Notes under the pieces: generated by a model
What the model was told of the DNA's origin: nothing
The model's input: only the letters and a program-made list of their open reading frames with translations
Database searches by the model: none
Position numbers and translations under genes: made by a program
Source: Bicyclus anynana
Lineage: Eukaryota; Arthropoda; Insecta; Lepidoptera; Nymphalidae
Reading direction: 5' to 3'
Assembly: GCF_947172395.1 (NCBI RefSeq)
Contig: NC_069083.1
Coordinates: 17,826,501 to 17,890,500, forward strand
DNA length: 64,000 nt
Shown: positions 1 through 10,590 of the stretch, in pieces
Layout of the letters: each line of letters opens with the position of its first letter
Position numbering within the stretch: position 1 is the first letter of the stretch

Positions 1-780
1 TACGTTTTATGTCGTTGACATAAATAATCGTAGTCATTTTTCTCTTTTTTTATTTTTATTTTTTTGGTCTGTATTTACTTTACTAACATATAATTTAAGC
101 TATTGTCTTTTTTTTTTTTTTTTGTACACTAACAACTATGGGTCAAGGCCTGAAATAAACATATTTTATTTTATTTATTATTTATTTTATTAATTTTTTG
201 TAATATTATGTATGTATGACTGTATTTCAATGTATGACACAGTCATTAATTTATTGTGATCCTCTATTTGACGTGTACGCCAACTGCAATATTTTGCGTG
301 CAAAAATAGTTTATTCAAGAAATTTTATTCCAAAAAACCGGTGTCCGTTTTAATAACAATACTTTGGTCACCCGCAAGTTGTTATTAGTGCTGTGTTTTA
401 TGGAATTTTACTTTTGAATGATATAATAGCCCAGTTACGCTGGACAAGTTTACTAACAAGTACAACAACTTGCAAGAAATTGCTCGCTCTCACTAATTTT
501 CATAACGTTTTCTTGTTGCAACTTGCAGCCTTCGCAGCAAGTGTTGGGGGAGTTTAACAACTGGGCAACTTGTCTTGCAGCTTCCTGAAGCTCTTCTTAT
601 TTGTTGCAAATACTACAAGCGCGTAGTGATGGTGCAACTTTTTACTTTTTATTGAATAAAGCAAGTACGAAAACGGCGTTTGTTCAAACAATGATATGAA
701 ATTCAACTGTGTCATAGGTATACTCGTATATTTAAATTGGTAGGTGAACCGATGTTTTTTTATTGCTGATATTTCGAATC
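1..780. other. AT-rich stretch, no gene seen
   Basis: Poly-T runs and TTTATT repeats at 41-190, then unique-looking AT-rich DNA. Short reading frames here lack any recognisable domain or splice context. Confidence 0.6.
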
Positions 781-789
781 TATCCAAAC

Positions 790-962
790 GTTATAAAGCT
801 GAAGAGGTTGTTTGTTTATTTGCTTGAACGTGCTAATCTCAGGAACTACTGGTCCAATTTTAAATATTCTTTCAGTGTTAGATAGCCCATATTTATCGAG
901 GCTATATATAGGCTATTTATTATCCCCGTATTCCTAAGGGAACGGGAACGTCAGATAGTAAA
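790..962 (+). mobile_element. Non-autonomous Helitron-like element, family H1, decayed
   Basis: The block order of family H1 is present: TATAAAGCTGAAGAG start, GATAGCCCAT centre, then ATCCCCGTATTCCTA. The usual GCGGTTTCACC block before the 3' end is missing and the end reads GTCAGATAGT rather than GTCAGCTAGT. Better copies of the same family lie at 45618, 59767 and 63346. No coding capacity. Confidence 0.7.
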
Positions 963-2159
963 GTAGGTATATGCCGTATATGGACCGTCGTCCATATACG
1001 GTGGTGGTGGTAATAGTGTCGTGGACAAGGTTTTTATATATATTATATATGCCGCCGAGAGTGCATTTTTGCATCTATGCACGTCACACGGTCGTATATT
1101 ATTATCTTGAGCAAAGAGCAAATCAATTATTCAGTTGGATCTTTTCAGTAGGGTCGTCTAAACTGACAGTAGAGTCACTACCAAACTAGCGGCGTTGTAT
1201 GCCTGAGCCTTTCAAATCCTCCTGTATAAAATCAGCTGGGGGACCCAAAAGAAAGGTAAAGTTTTTTAAAAAAACAAAAAAAAATGTTTTTTGATCATAA
1301 GCTATCACTTCCTCCTAATAATGAAGCTTGCCTAACATTTTAAATTAAATATACACTTAACTTGCCTTTATTCCGGTAAATTGATTTATTAAACCATCTA
1401 TATCTGAAGACGATTTCTGTTTTTCTAAAACACACCTTAGGGGCCCTTGGGCCCCGTATCATTGATACGACTGACACGGCGGTACCTATACACCCCTGTT
1501 ATGCAATCAAACTGACAGACAACAGTTTTACACTAACTTGACACACTTCGTCGAATCCCTAGAAAAACTGTCAGTTTAAAAAGAATCACAAAGAAATACT
1601 TTCATTTACGCGCAAATACGAAAAGCGATAAATGATATTTGACAATAACATCCCATTCATTGATTGACTTTCACATTGACATCACGCGTTTGCAAAGACA
1701 ACTGGGAACCAATGACAATCAGCATACGCATCAAAGAGTATTTCGTAAATCACTACGATATTATGCATTTGCGAAGCTCAATCGGTGTATAATGAAAGCT
1801 TATTTTTCCCGTTGGCAAATATTGTATCTTTCTGAAAAAGTGGGCCCAATCTCAAACATATCCTTTGGAACTTGAAACGGGAACAATGAATTTGATTTAA
1901 TTAAATTAAATTCGCAATTCTGCTTGAAGAAATAGGCACAACGCAGTAGGTATGTATTAACATCTTAAGTGTCATAAATGAAAGGTTTCCAAGGTAGCGA
2001 GGTATGATAAACCGGAGTTTATTAAAGCAGGTGTTCGCGGCGTCTTTACTTCACACCTCCGAGACTCGATTTTCCACAGCTCCACATACTTGCCGTAAAC
2101 CCGTTAATTTACGAACGTTCGCTGCCTCATTTTCCTCTAATAATCATATTTATACCGAA
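963..2159. other. Intergenic, only inverted-repeat remnants
   Basis: No gene is recognisable. A degenerate inverted repeat spans about 1507-1580 (AAACTGACA on the left, TGTCAGTTT on the right), probably a MITE remnant. The string GGGCCCCGTATCATTGAT at 1450-1468 recurs in reverse near 58603-58621, suggesting a shared repeat. Confidence 0.5.
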
Positions 2160-2578
2160 TTAAGCGAACACTCGGTGCGTGATATTGAGAAGTTAAATTT
2201 TAAGAGGTTCAGGATAAACAGCCTTTGTTAATGGCAATAGTTTGTTTATAAATGTATTTAATATGCTAATTATAATTTCGTTTATATAAACGCCGACGCC
2301 GTGCGGTTTCACCCGCTTGGTTCCCGTTCCCGTAGGAACAATATATAGCCTTCCTCGATAAATGGGCTATCTAACACTGAAAGAATTTTTCAAATCGGAC
2401 CAGTAGTTCCTGAGCGCGTCCAATCAAACAATCTCTTCAGCTTTATAATATTAGTATAGATTAAGCGAACACTCGGTGCGTGATATTGAGAAGTTAAATT
2501 TTAAGAGGTTCAGGAAAAACAGCCTTTGTTAATGGCAATAGTTTGTTTATAAATGTATTTAATAAGCTAATTATAATT
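2160..2578. repeat. 118-bp direct duplication flanking a Helitron
   Basis: Copy one starts at 2160 and copy two at 2461, each beginning TTAAGCGAACACTCGG. Aligned by eye over about 118 bases they differ at only two positions. A Helitron-like element lies between them. Helitrons do not normally create target duplications, so this may be a tandem duplication that includes the element. Confidence 0.85.
2291..2460 (-). mobile_element. Non-autonomous Helitron-like element, family H1
   Basis: On the minus strand it begins TCTATACTAATATTATAAAG directly after an A on the host side and runs through the family blocks to a GCGGTTTCACC-like end (plus strand GTGCGGTTTCACCCGC). The terminal CTAG is missing or altered at the left end (about 2280-2293). 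Confidence 0.75.
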
Positions 2579-3219
2579 TCAAGCAGCAAAGCAAAATATG
2601 TCAACCAAAATGTACCTTATCTATATTCAAAAACAACGCTTACTATATGGCTATAACAGCCTTTAATAAACTATCCAGTAAGTTGCTCTCCAAACTTTTA
2701 GGAATGGATTAAATAAATGGCTGCTCCACAGAGTTTTTATAAAATAAATGAATTTATCAATTTCATGAAATAATGACAGTATGACATAAGCAATTTAATC
2801 TATTCATTTTCATCATCGATTTATTTTTCATTTTCATATTTTCATATATCTTACGTAATTGAAATCCCGGTTTAATAAATGTACTACTAAGTAATAGTGA
2901 TTGAAAGCAGATAGTGCAAGCTTGTCAGTTTAAAGCCGTAATGAAATAAAAATCCCGTAAAACGTTTTCGTTCGAGCGCCGCCTGAATATTTCAAAATTT
3001 ATGAACGTTATAAAAATCCAATTTATATCAAACCGTATTAGAGCAATATTCATAAAAGCTAGGCGTCATTCGGTTTACGATAATGCGTAAAAGCATAAAT
3101 TCACAATGAATAGGAAATCAATTATACAACTGATGTGATGTGATACGTGTGGTGACAAAAAAAGAGCTATTTAAAGAATATTCTTTTATTACATTTCTCA
3201 TGTTTTGGAAACGGCTTTC
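2579..3219. other. Intergenic, no feature seen
   Basis: AT-rich sequence without a convincing exon or repeat signature. A segment near 2960-2985 (CGTTTTCGTTCGAGCGCCGCC) resembles strings near 20650 and 26700, so part may be an old repeat. Confidence 0.5.
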
Positions 3220-3222
3220 TTA

Positions 3223-3370
3223 CAGTGGAATTCATAGACGTTGTAGGGGCACCCCCAGGGATCATTTACCCACTGAGTGTCAAATTCTCAAACAAATAGA
3301 GGTTAAATTCGACACTCAGCGGCTGAATGATCCGCTGGAGTTGCCCCTACAACGTCTATGAATTCCACTG
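3223..3370. mobile_element. Foldback MITE, Harbinger-like, TTA target duplication
   Basis: A 148-bp element that folds almost completely on itself: left end CAGTGGAATTCATAGACG, right end CGTCTATGAATTCCACTG. The arms run about 65 bases with few mismatches. TTA flanks both sides (3220-3222 and 3371-3373), which fits the 3-bp TWA duplication of PIF/Harbinger elements. A relative lies at 17275-17392. Confidence 0.8.
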
Positions 3371-3384
3371 TTAGTTTATCTATA

Positions 3385-3545
3385 CTTTTTTTCCCTCCAA
3401 TTATTCAGGGTAGACTGTATTAGGAGTGGGTAGGACTATAGTCCACCGAGGCGGGGATCGATCCACCACCTCTTGGTAATGAATCCGATCGCTATACCGT
3501 TGAGGTATTGAGCAGTAGCTCGCGAGTTTGTCTAAATACAAACTT
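3385..3545 (-). mobile_element. tRNA-derived SINE, family C
   Basis: On the minus strand it has a head with a B-box-like GTGGATCGATCCCCGCC, then CCACTCCTAATACAGTCT. The same block order occurs on the plus strand at 30705 and 33933. Old copy with several changes. Confidence 0.6.
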
Positions 3546-3607
3546 TTAGTACATTTTAAGAGGGACAATTCCGTCGTCCATAATTATTGCGTAACTATCT
3601 GTAACGA

Positions 3608-3920
3608 GAAGCCGTGATAGCCCAATAGATGTGACCTATGCCTCCGATTCCGGAGGGTGTGGGTTCGAATCCGGTCCGGGGCATTGCGGCACTGGGGCAC
3701 TGCGAACTTTTCAGTTGTGTACATTTTAAGAAATTAAATATCACATGTGAAGGAGAAGCATCGTGAGGAAACCTGCATACCAGAGAATTTTCTCAATTCT
3801 TTGCGTGTGTCTGCCAATCCGCACTGGGCCAGTGCGGTGGGCTATTGGCCTAACCCATCTCATTCTGAGAGGAGACTCGAGCTCAAAAGTGAGCCGAATA
3901 TGGGTTGATAATGATGATGA
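3608..3920 (+). mobile_element. tRNA-derived SINE, family A, near full length
   Basis: Head GCCGTGATAGCCCAATAGAT with A-box-like region, B box GGGTTCGAATCC at about 3661, body AAGAAATTAAATATCAC, conserved TTCTGAGAGGAGACTCGAG, and tail ending in (ATG)n at 3910-3920. A degenerate repeat TATCTGT flanks both sides (3596 and 3921), probably the target-site duplication. Confidence 0.85.
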
Positions 3921-4129
3921 TATCTGTTTACGCAGCGCATTCAACGGAATCTCTCAAAAGTAATAAGTTTTCCCGTTTTAGTCACATTTTATATTGATGC
4001 TCCGCTTCTATTTTCAGAACTCCCACCGAAAAATATCCAGGTATAGTCTAGTTTTGGGTCCTGGGTTACTATAGTATAAAGAACGAGAAACCCCGTGATA
4101 ACTCAGTAGTTATATATTATAGAAATTAA

Positions 4130-4268
4130 ATATGCCCTATAGCACTCCCCGATAACGTAGCATTCTACTGGTGAAAGAATTTTTAAAATCGGACCAGTAG
4201 TTCCGAAGATTACCCCTTACAAATAATTGTTACAAACTTACAATTACCTCCTTATAATATTAGTATAG
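4130..4268 (-). mobile_element. Helitron-like fragment
   Basis: The plus strand holds GGTGAAAGAATTTTTAAAATCGGACCAGTAGTTCC and ends in ATAATATTAGTATAGAT, the reverse complement of the Helitron 5' end ATCTATACTAATATTAT. The inner part differs from family H1, so it is a related subfamily. Confidence 0.55.
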
Positions 4269-4364
4269 ATAATGCCTTCTTGTCTTTTTTTGAATATTGT
4301 TAAAATACGTTTGTTGTATTCTACTAGTTATTATTAACTATTTGTTTTATTGTTCATCATTATA

Positions 4365-4625
4365 TCATTATAAACAGCCAATGGACGTCCACTGCTAGAG
4401 ATAGGCCTCTTGGATGCACCTTCAAGGCAAGAGTGAATAGGCATCTTCTAGGCAAGCGCGCTTCATCTCAAACCTCATCATTGCTTTCTATCAGGCTTGA
4501 TTGTGGTCAAGCGTAAGCCTACATAAAAAAAAAAAAACTTTCAAACAACACGAACTTAATCCACCAGCATCCAGCGGCACCCTGCAACACGGTTGATGTC
4601 CTCGGTCTACATAGGTGGGTTGTAA
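4365..4625 (-). pseudogene. RTE-like LINE 3' end, family 2, decayed
   Basis: On the minus strand the C-terminal RTE block that in other copies reads as a GRP-rich tail and RW(T/S)DDIKRV is recognisable. On the plus strand it shows CAGCCAATGGACGTCCACTG at 4377 and CATCCAGCGGCACCCTGCAA at 4567. Stops, an insertion and lost segments make it non-functional. Confidence 0.65.
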
Positions 4626-5065
4626 TTGATAGTTCGAGTATATTCGTCCTAAATCCAAATTCCCTCTTATAAATAACTGTCTCTACTAATCCCTGGTCAT
4701 GCATCAGGCCTTTCAAGGAGGCTGATGAAAGTAGTATAATAATGTTTTTTTTACAATCGGTTAAAAAGGGGTGGAAACAGTAGAATCAATATTTACCCCA
4801 TCACGGTCCACGTAAAGTACAATGAAGTTACTCACGCTTGGGCACCGCCTCGCTCGGAGTGAAATGGTCCGAAGTATATCGCAGTATTTAATGAGCATCA
4901 TTTTGTAAAGTGAGAATTTCCAATTAAATCATATTTACGTCCCATTTTGTGCTCGATTAACTCGACATTCAGCTTTGATTATGATCAATATAGGGGAGTG
5001 TTGTAGCGTGAAAAAAATATCAAACAATAAGCTGCAAATTGAAAGAAAAATTATTGTGATTGTTA
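4626..5065. other. Intergenic, no feature seen
   Basis: AT-rich sequence with no recognised exon, RNA gene or repeat boundary. Confidence 0.5.
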
Positions 5066-5245
5066 TATAATGATTTATTTATTTTGCTATCATCCGCGAA
5101 AAGTCGACGAACCCATGCGACAACGTCACCCAGGTCCGACAAAATACTCTACGTACGTTTCACCCCAAAACCGGAGCATCCTCAGGAGATGTTGACTCTA
5201 CAACATGCAATTGCAAAGCCTGGCTTGACTTTGCAATTGTATGCA
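5066..5245 (-). repeat. Structured repeat R (possible Penelope-like terminal sequence), copy 1
   Basis: Shares a long block with copies at 9705-9925 and 39485-39680: TTTATTTATTTTGCTATC, then GACGAACCCATGCGACAACG, GTCACCCAGGTCCGAC and CTCAGGAGATGTTGACTC. On the minus strand it holds CTGAGGA at 5179-5185, a 6-bp hairpin, GAAAC at 5157-5161 and the palindrome ACGTACGT, the order of a hammerhead ribozyme core. I cannot assign the parent element. Confidence 0.7.
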
Positions 5246-5480
5246 AAGATTTTATGCTATTAAATATGTCACTAGCGCGTGAAAACTGAGGCGAATAAAA
5301 AGTGGTTATTGTATTCATTTCATTTAGTTGCATAGTAAACAACAAAAGTTATTGAAACATATAATACCTAAAAATTGTCCACAATGTCGAGTTGAGTGTT
5401 CAGGAAGTGTAAAAACTACATATAATGTAAGTAAACACAAAATAACTGCATGTGTGTGCTGTGTGGAGATAAATAATATT

Positions 5481-5705
5481 TTTTTAACATAAAAATTGAA
5501 CCGACTTCAAAGACGTATATTAGTTATTTTGATTATTACACAAAATTTCTTAATCGATTTTCATGAAAATTAAATGGGACCAATCTGGAAGTAGAATTTT
5601 CAAATTTGGTTAATTAACGAAGTTATGAGGTAACAAACATTAAAAAAAAAACATACGACAACAGTCAAATTGAATCTCCTTCTTTTTTGAAGTCGGTTAA
5701 AAAGA
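5481..5705. mobile_element. MITE with AACCGACTTCAAA termini
   Basis: Left end TTGAACCGACTTCAAAG and right end TTTTTGAAGTCGGTTAAAAA are inverted repeats. The interior has TTTTCATGAAAATTAAATGG, also present near 21695 and 60990. Relatives lie at 21420-21745 and 61387-61692. Confidence 0.7.
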
Positions 5706-5955
5706 TAAAGAGAGAGAGAGAATAAAGAGTAAATTCGGATCGCCTTTTGCGGTGATTCTGTAGGCACGTAACATATCTACTATAAAATATCGTTGGTGGA
5801 AGGTACCTGTTGCCGAGATGCGGCGGTAAAATAGGTATTTCACAGCGGCGGTTTCTCGTAACTTGCAATCTTGAAACACCTGTGCCTCTGATTCCAAGCT
5901 GTTGTTAAGTATGTACTCTAGCCGTGCTTAACAGTAAAATTATTGAAGCTCATAT

Positions 5956-6152
5956 ATTCAGTACTTCATCATTATCAACCCATATTCGGCTCACTGCTGA
6001 ACTCGAGTATCCTCTCAGAATGAGAGGCGTTAGGCCAATAGTCCACCAAGCTGGCCCAATGCGGATTGGCAGACACACGCAGGGAATGAAGAAAATTTTC
6101 ATGTATGCAGGTTTCCTCACAATATTTTTCCCTTACCGTTTGAGACACGTGA
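5956..6152 (-). mobile_element. SINE family A, 5'-truncated
   Basis: Minus-strand copy containing the 3' half: plus-strand CATATTCGGCTCACTGCTGA, CTCTCAGAATGAGAGG, GGCCCAATGCGGATTGGCAG, stopping at GAGACACGTGATA. The tRNA-like head is absent. It abuts the long (ATC)n run that belongs to the neighbouring RTE tail. Confidence 0.8.
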
Positions 6153-6153
6153 T

Positions 6154-6190
<37 letters not shown>

Positions 6191-6280
6191 ACATCATCAT
6201 CATCATCATCAACATCATCATCATCATCATCAACATCATCATCATCATCAATCATCATCATCATCGTCAATCATCATCAT
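6151..6280. repeat. (ATC)n microsatellite
   Basis: About 130 bases of ATC units with scattered ATCAAC interruptions. It is continuous with the 3' end of the minus-strand RTE fragment to its right and is best read as the expanded (GAT)n tail of that LINE. Confidence 0.9.
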
Positions 6281-6500
6281 ATCAGCCGATGGCATACGTC
6301 CACTGCAGGACATAGACCTTTTGTAGGGACTTCCAAACATCACAATACTGAGCCACCTGCATCCAGCGAATCTGCAATTCGCTTAATGTCGTATGTCTAC
6401 CTGGTAGGGGGTCCGTCAATACTGCGCTTTATAATGTATGATCGCCATTCCAGTATTCCATCGGCTCTTCGAACTATGTGCTCCGTCAAAATACAAAGAT
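6281..6500 (-). pseudogene. RTE-like LINE 3' end, family 2
   Basis: Reading right to left, this is the C-terminal part of an RTE reverse transcriptase ORF and its 3' end. Plus-strand landmarks are CAGCCGATGGCATACGTCC, CTGCATCCAGCG, TCGGCTCTTCGAACTATGTG. The frame is broken. The (GAT)n tail lies at 6151-6280. Confidence 0.75.
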
Positions 6501-7189
6501 TTGTTAATTATTCTGAGTAACTGAGAATAAAACAAGATCTAATAACATCAAGTAATAAATGTATATAAAATTTAATAAAAAATTTAATTAACATTCCTCC
6601 TTCCTCCTCACCTGAAACAATGGGAAAACATAATTTCCCTCAGATGGTCCTGCATTACAGTTAATGTGAATGGATTTAACCCAAATATTGTATTTTGTCA
6701 TTTCAGTATTTTTGTCAAAACTCAATTGCTTTCAATTGAGTTTTGACAAAAATACTCAATCAACTCAACAAAAGACTAAAAGAATAAGAGTACCAAGCCT
6801 CAGGCAGAGAACCATCCTAATTAAAAGACCGTGGAATGTAGAAACCCTACAAAATTATCTTTAAAAGACTGAGAAAAGACTAGAGACTATTCCAGATGTA
6901 CGCGTATAACTTGGGATTAATTGAATCGACGAAATCGTCGTTTTCATCGAATTCAAACGCCGTACCGGGAACGACAATAAATTACAAACCTACTTTCATT
7001 TTAAATATCTGATTTAATTCCTTTGCTCCGTTTGTTTTAAATACAACAAATTTCCGTTAATCGTTCAAATAACCATTAAATGAGGCGTTAACTTGCTTTC
7101 ATTTATTTAAATTTAAACTCGTTAAAGATACATTGACGAACTGAACGAGATTAAAAACCATATATGTCCATACTTCGGATATAAATATA
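6501..7189. other. Intergenic with one short perfect palindrome
   Basis: No gene seen. A hairpin with 24-base perfect arms occupies 6705-6728 and 6733-6756 (AGTATTTTTGTCAAAACTCA on the left), separated by 4 bases. The rest is AT-rich and unassigned. Confidence 0.6.
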
Positions 7190-7300
7190 TGAGCCCGTCA
7201 ACCAGCATTGGAGCGTGGTGGGTCTACGCTCCACATTGCTTGTAAATAAAGAGGCCAGGCCCTGTAGTATGCCGTTAAAATAGGCTGATATTTATTTATT
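7190..7300 (+). repeat. Retroposon 3' end, family D
   Basis: CAGCATTGGAGCGTGGTGGG, TAAATAAAGAGGCCAGGCCC and GTTAAAATAGGCTGAT are in the same order as at 60380-60520. It is followed by a TTTA repeat. Probably the 3' end of a lepidopteran LINE or SINE. Confidence 0.55.
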
Positions 7301-7627
7301 TATTTATTTATTTTTATAGGGTACCAACAGGTTATGACAATTAAAATTGAGTTTTACAAAAACATAGATTAGTGAAGTTGTTGTGTCATAGACCCACTTA
7401 TAGGTTACCTCAACATGCGTAATTTAGTACTCGAATAGATACATAAAACGAAATTAAAAGAATAATAAATAGGTTAATTAGACTAAATTAGGGAGAAAAC
7501 TGTTTTAGATTTGCGTTTGAAAATATAGATATGGTTCTATCACACAATTACATTATGAACAGAATTAAACTAATATAACCATAAAATATATATTGATGTT
7601 GCTTCGCAGAACATCAAAATATATTCA
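7301..7627. other. Intergenic, no feature seen
   Basis: AT-rich sequence with a (TTTA)n run at 7290-7315 and a small hairpin at 7592-7616. No coding signal. Confidence 0.5.
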
Positions 7628-7632
7628 CTATC

Positions 7633-7718
<86 letters not shown>

Positions 7719-7719
7719 T

Positions 7720-7757
<38 letters not shown>

Positions 7758-7771
7758 TTTCATCATCATCA
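7628..7771. repeat. Long (ATC)n microsatellite
   Basis: About 45 near-uninterrupted ATC units. In three frames it gives runs of histidine, serine or isoleucine and, on the other strand, methionine, so the reading frames across it are artefacts. No LINE or SINE end is visible at either border. Confidence 0.95.
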
Positions 7772-7969
7772 AGTGGCTTCTAACGGCCAGACTTCGCTCC
7801 ACAGGAAGAAAGGGATATATATATGGACGCACGCTATTCCTTGCCATGGCTAACCACTGAACCAGAACATCAACGCTTAAGAGATCTTATTAAACAATTT
7901 TTAATGGTTCTAACATCTAAATACTTACATTAGCTTACATAAACACTTTAAACTTCAAATCCTTACTTA

Positions 7970-8090
7970 AGCCTCAGCGCTAAAGGGTCTGGAGAGGTGG
8001 TGATTCAATTGTCCGCCCGCTGGACTCTTATTGTACCTACCCACTTTTCCGACTGCTTTGATGAGAATGAGAATATTGGTCATATTAAGG
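7970..8090 (+). mobile_element. SINE family C fragment
   Basis: AGAGGTGGTGATTCAATTGTCC, GGACTCTTATTGTACCTACC and ATTGGTCATATTAAGG match the order of family C at 30705. The head is poorly preserved. Confidence 0.5.
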
Positions 8091-8686
8091 TTAGGTTAAA
8101 AATATTTACTTTAAAAAATAAATCTAAACACTAATCATGAAAACAAAAGAACTGAGCAAATAGAGGTTATATCAAACAATTAAAAACTAAGGCGAAAGTA
8201 TTCGCAGTTTATATTTCGACGGCGAAATGGAGTCTCTCTAGCCTTATTATGAATTTGCAAAAGTCCTTATCAAGTAATACTGTGCCAACAAAACAAGCTC
8301 AAACAAAGAGTAGGCCGGGATCTTGCCCGGCTCGCGCCAACTTGTATAATTATCACGAGCACCATGTTTTGACTTGTTCAAGTTTGTTGTATTCTCAAAT
8401 TTCCCCTGTTGCTGTAGTTGGAATAATTTTAATTAACTTTGACAAGGCGTTTTGATTAATGTTTAATTTCGTTAAGTAATTCCTTGATTACCAAATTTTG
8501 GGATCAGATTAACGTTGTCGGAGAATCTTCGCCAATGAATTAATTTCATGAAATTGTACCTATTCGTAATATTATAGCTATATACTTATAGGGTATAACA
8601 TTTACAAACCATTGAATGCCATGCTTTGCCATCATGTACTTTTTGGGTTTCCTCAATGGATGAACACGCAGTTTATTTCAATCCTT
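8091..8686. other. Intergenic, no feature seen
   Basis: AT-rich sequence with short unconvincing frames. No splice-bounded exon or known repeat is evident. Confidence 0.5.
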
Positions 8687-8696
8687 GCATTAGATT

Positions 8697-8998
8697 CATC
8701 ATCATCCCATATTCGGCTCACTGCTGAGCTTGAGGTTCCTCTCAGAATGAGAGGGGTTAGACCAATAGTCCACCACGCTGGCCCAATGCGGATTGGCAGA
8801 CTTCACAGACGCAGAGAATTAAGAAAATGGTCTGGTATGCAGGTTACCTCACGATGTTTTTCCTTCACCGTTTGAGATACGTGATATTTAATTTCTTAAA
8901 ATGCACACAACATGCATAGAGGTGCATGCCCGAGACCGGATTCGAACCCACACCCTCCGGAATCGTCATATCACGTCTCTGGGCTATAACGGCTCTAG
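8697..8998 (-). mobile_element. SINE family A, near full length, with target duplication
   Basis: Minus-strand copy with the tRNA-like head at the right (plus-strand GGATTCGAACCCACACCCTCC and GGGCTATAACGGCTC) and the tail at the left (TTCATCATCATCCC). The 10-bp GCATTAGATT flanks it at 8687-8696 and 9001-9010, a perfect target-site duplication. Confidence 0.88.
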
Positions 8999-9010
8999 CC
9001 GCATTAGATT

Positions 9011-9704
9011 ATAGAGATATAATCAACTCGTAGAAGGCCACGTCGATGTAAAATCGAGGAAGCCATGCCCATCATCAATTGTACAATTATTTACCAAGTT
9101 TTGTTAATTTTTTTTTTATTCTTGTCGTAGAAACAGTATTGTATGCCACTGCACGTAATTATCAATTGTAGCACTCGATTGTAGCCTAGCCTATTGCACA
9201 AAAATCACTCATGCTATGGCTCTTATTGCATGACAGAGACAGCATAAATAACTATTGTCCTCGTCGATAAGAAAGAGGAAAAGGTACTTTTTAAATAAAA
9301 GGTTTTTCTAAATATTGTATAAAAAAATATTTTTATTAATAAAAATATATCTCGCTAACCTCTCCAGACATTATCAGAGACATAACATACGTCATTTCGA
9401 GCTGACTCATATAATATATTCCGCGCAAGCCCTCGAAGCGTTCCAAATCGCCATGTTTACGGCTAACACTTGACAAAATGAGAATTTAACTGCGATATAA
9501 ATATGCTAAATGTGAGAGATAACGACTCATTGCCCGGATTGTGACTCCTTGCCGACAGTCGCCGCTAATGTTCGTGATCTGATGACATTCAACTGTTTAC
9601 TTATTATATGAATTTATAATAAGGATGATGACATTCAACTATTTAAATAGATATTGGATATAAGCAGGCGTTACTTTGCGAAAGTTCATCATGAATATAT
9701 AATA
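9011..9704. other. Intergenic, no feature seen
   Basis: AT-rich sequence. No exon, RNA gene or clear transposon end was found. Confidence 0.5.
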
Positions 9705-9925
9705 ATTTATTTATTTTTCTATTTTCCGCGAAAATCATTTTGCTATTATCCGACGAACCCATGCGACAACGTCACCCAGGTCCGACAAAATACTCTTTAC
9801 GTAGGGTACCACGAAACCGGAGCAACCTCAGGAGATGTTGACTCTATATCATCGGACCTGGGTGACGTTGTCGCATGGGTTCGTCGGCTTTTCGCGAGAT
9901 AATAGCAAAATAAATAAATTATTAA
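9705..9925. repeat. Structured repeat R, copy 2, in foldback form
   Basis: Perfect 35-base inverted arms at 9750-9784 and 9853-9887, each containing GACGAACCCATGCGACAACG or its complement, with TTTATTTATTTTGC-like sequence outside. The ribozyme-like core seen in copies 1 and 3 is damaged here: GGTACC replaces the GAAAC side. Confidence 0.8.
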
Positions 9926-10108
9926 ATATTCAACTATTTACTTACTACCTAGTGGTGTTAAATTATATGAATTTATAATTTGGGAGTACAAGGAAGTCTC
10001 CTGGAACTGCCCTTCAAACTTCACGTGCGGCCGCAGATCGTTACAGGACGGTAAGCGCCTTCGAAAGTTCACAAAAAGCACTCCATTTAGCACAACACAT
10101 ATAACACC
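9926..10108. other. Short intergenic gap
   Basis: Nothing recognised, apart from a relatively GC-rich patch at 10020-10060 that could be an old repeat head. Confidence 0.4.
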
Positions 10109-10312
10109 TTGGCTGGTGGCAGACTTCGGCCGTGGCTAGTTACCACTCTACCGACAAAGGTGTACCACCAAGCGATTTAGCGTTTGATGTCCTATAGAAA
10201 CCGAAAGGAGTGTGAATTTTCATCCTTCTCCTAACAAGTTAGCTCGCTTCCATCTTAGATTGCATCATCACTTACCATTAGGTGAGATTGTAGTCAAGGT
10301 GGGGCTAACTAG
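10109..10312 (+). mobile_element. SINE family B, 5'-truncated
   Basis: Contains GCTGGTGGCAGACTTCGGCC, GTGGCTAGTTACCAC, AAGCGATTTAGCG, AACAAGTTAGCTCGCTTCC and CATCATCACTTACCATTAGG in the order of the fuller copies at 53468 and 62518. The tRNA-like head is missing. Confidence 0.8.
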
Positions 10313-10475
10313 TTCCCGCAAAAGCTTGCATGACAAGATACTGTGTAGTGAATTCAGTGGGAAAGGTTTTTGTTCAACGATTAGCAGACACTCCGTGATT
10401 TGACCAGCGTAGATCTTTCATACCGTAGAAATACGTGGACAAAGTTTAGTATATGTTACGCGCTGCTAATGTAAC
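10313..10475. other. Short unassigned stretch
   Basis: No feature recognised. Confidence 0.4.
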
Positions 10476-10477
10476 TA

Positions 10478-10590
10478 TATATTGTTGAAAGAGTTTTTAA
10501 AATTGGTCCAGTAGTTTCGAAACATATTCAAAAAACAAACCTCAAACCATCAAATCTTACCTCTTCTTAATAATAATAATTCAGGCGATT
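10478..10590 (-). mobile_element. Helitron-like fragment
   Basis: TTGTTGAAAGAGTTTTTAAA, TTGGTCCAGTAGTTTCGAAA, then AATAATAATAATTCAG resembles the inner and 5' parts of the Helitron subfamily at 4130-4268. Ends are lost. Confidence 0.45.

Noticed and set aside
2004..2231. 75-codon frame starting MINRSLLKQVF
   Set aside because: Its end is inside the duplicated 118-bp segment and nothing supports transcription or a domain.
5924..6520. 198-codon Ser/Ile-rich plus-strand frame
   Set aside because: It crosses a minus-strand SINE, the (ATC)n run and a minus-strand RTE fragment, so it is a composite of repeats.
7593..7853. Frames with long His or Met runs
   Set aside because: They are translations of the (ATC)n microsatellite at 7628-7771; no flanking domain or splice context.
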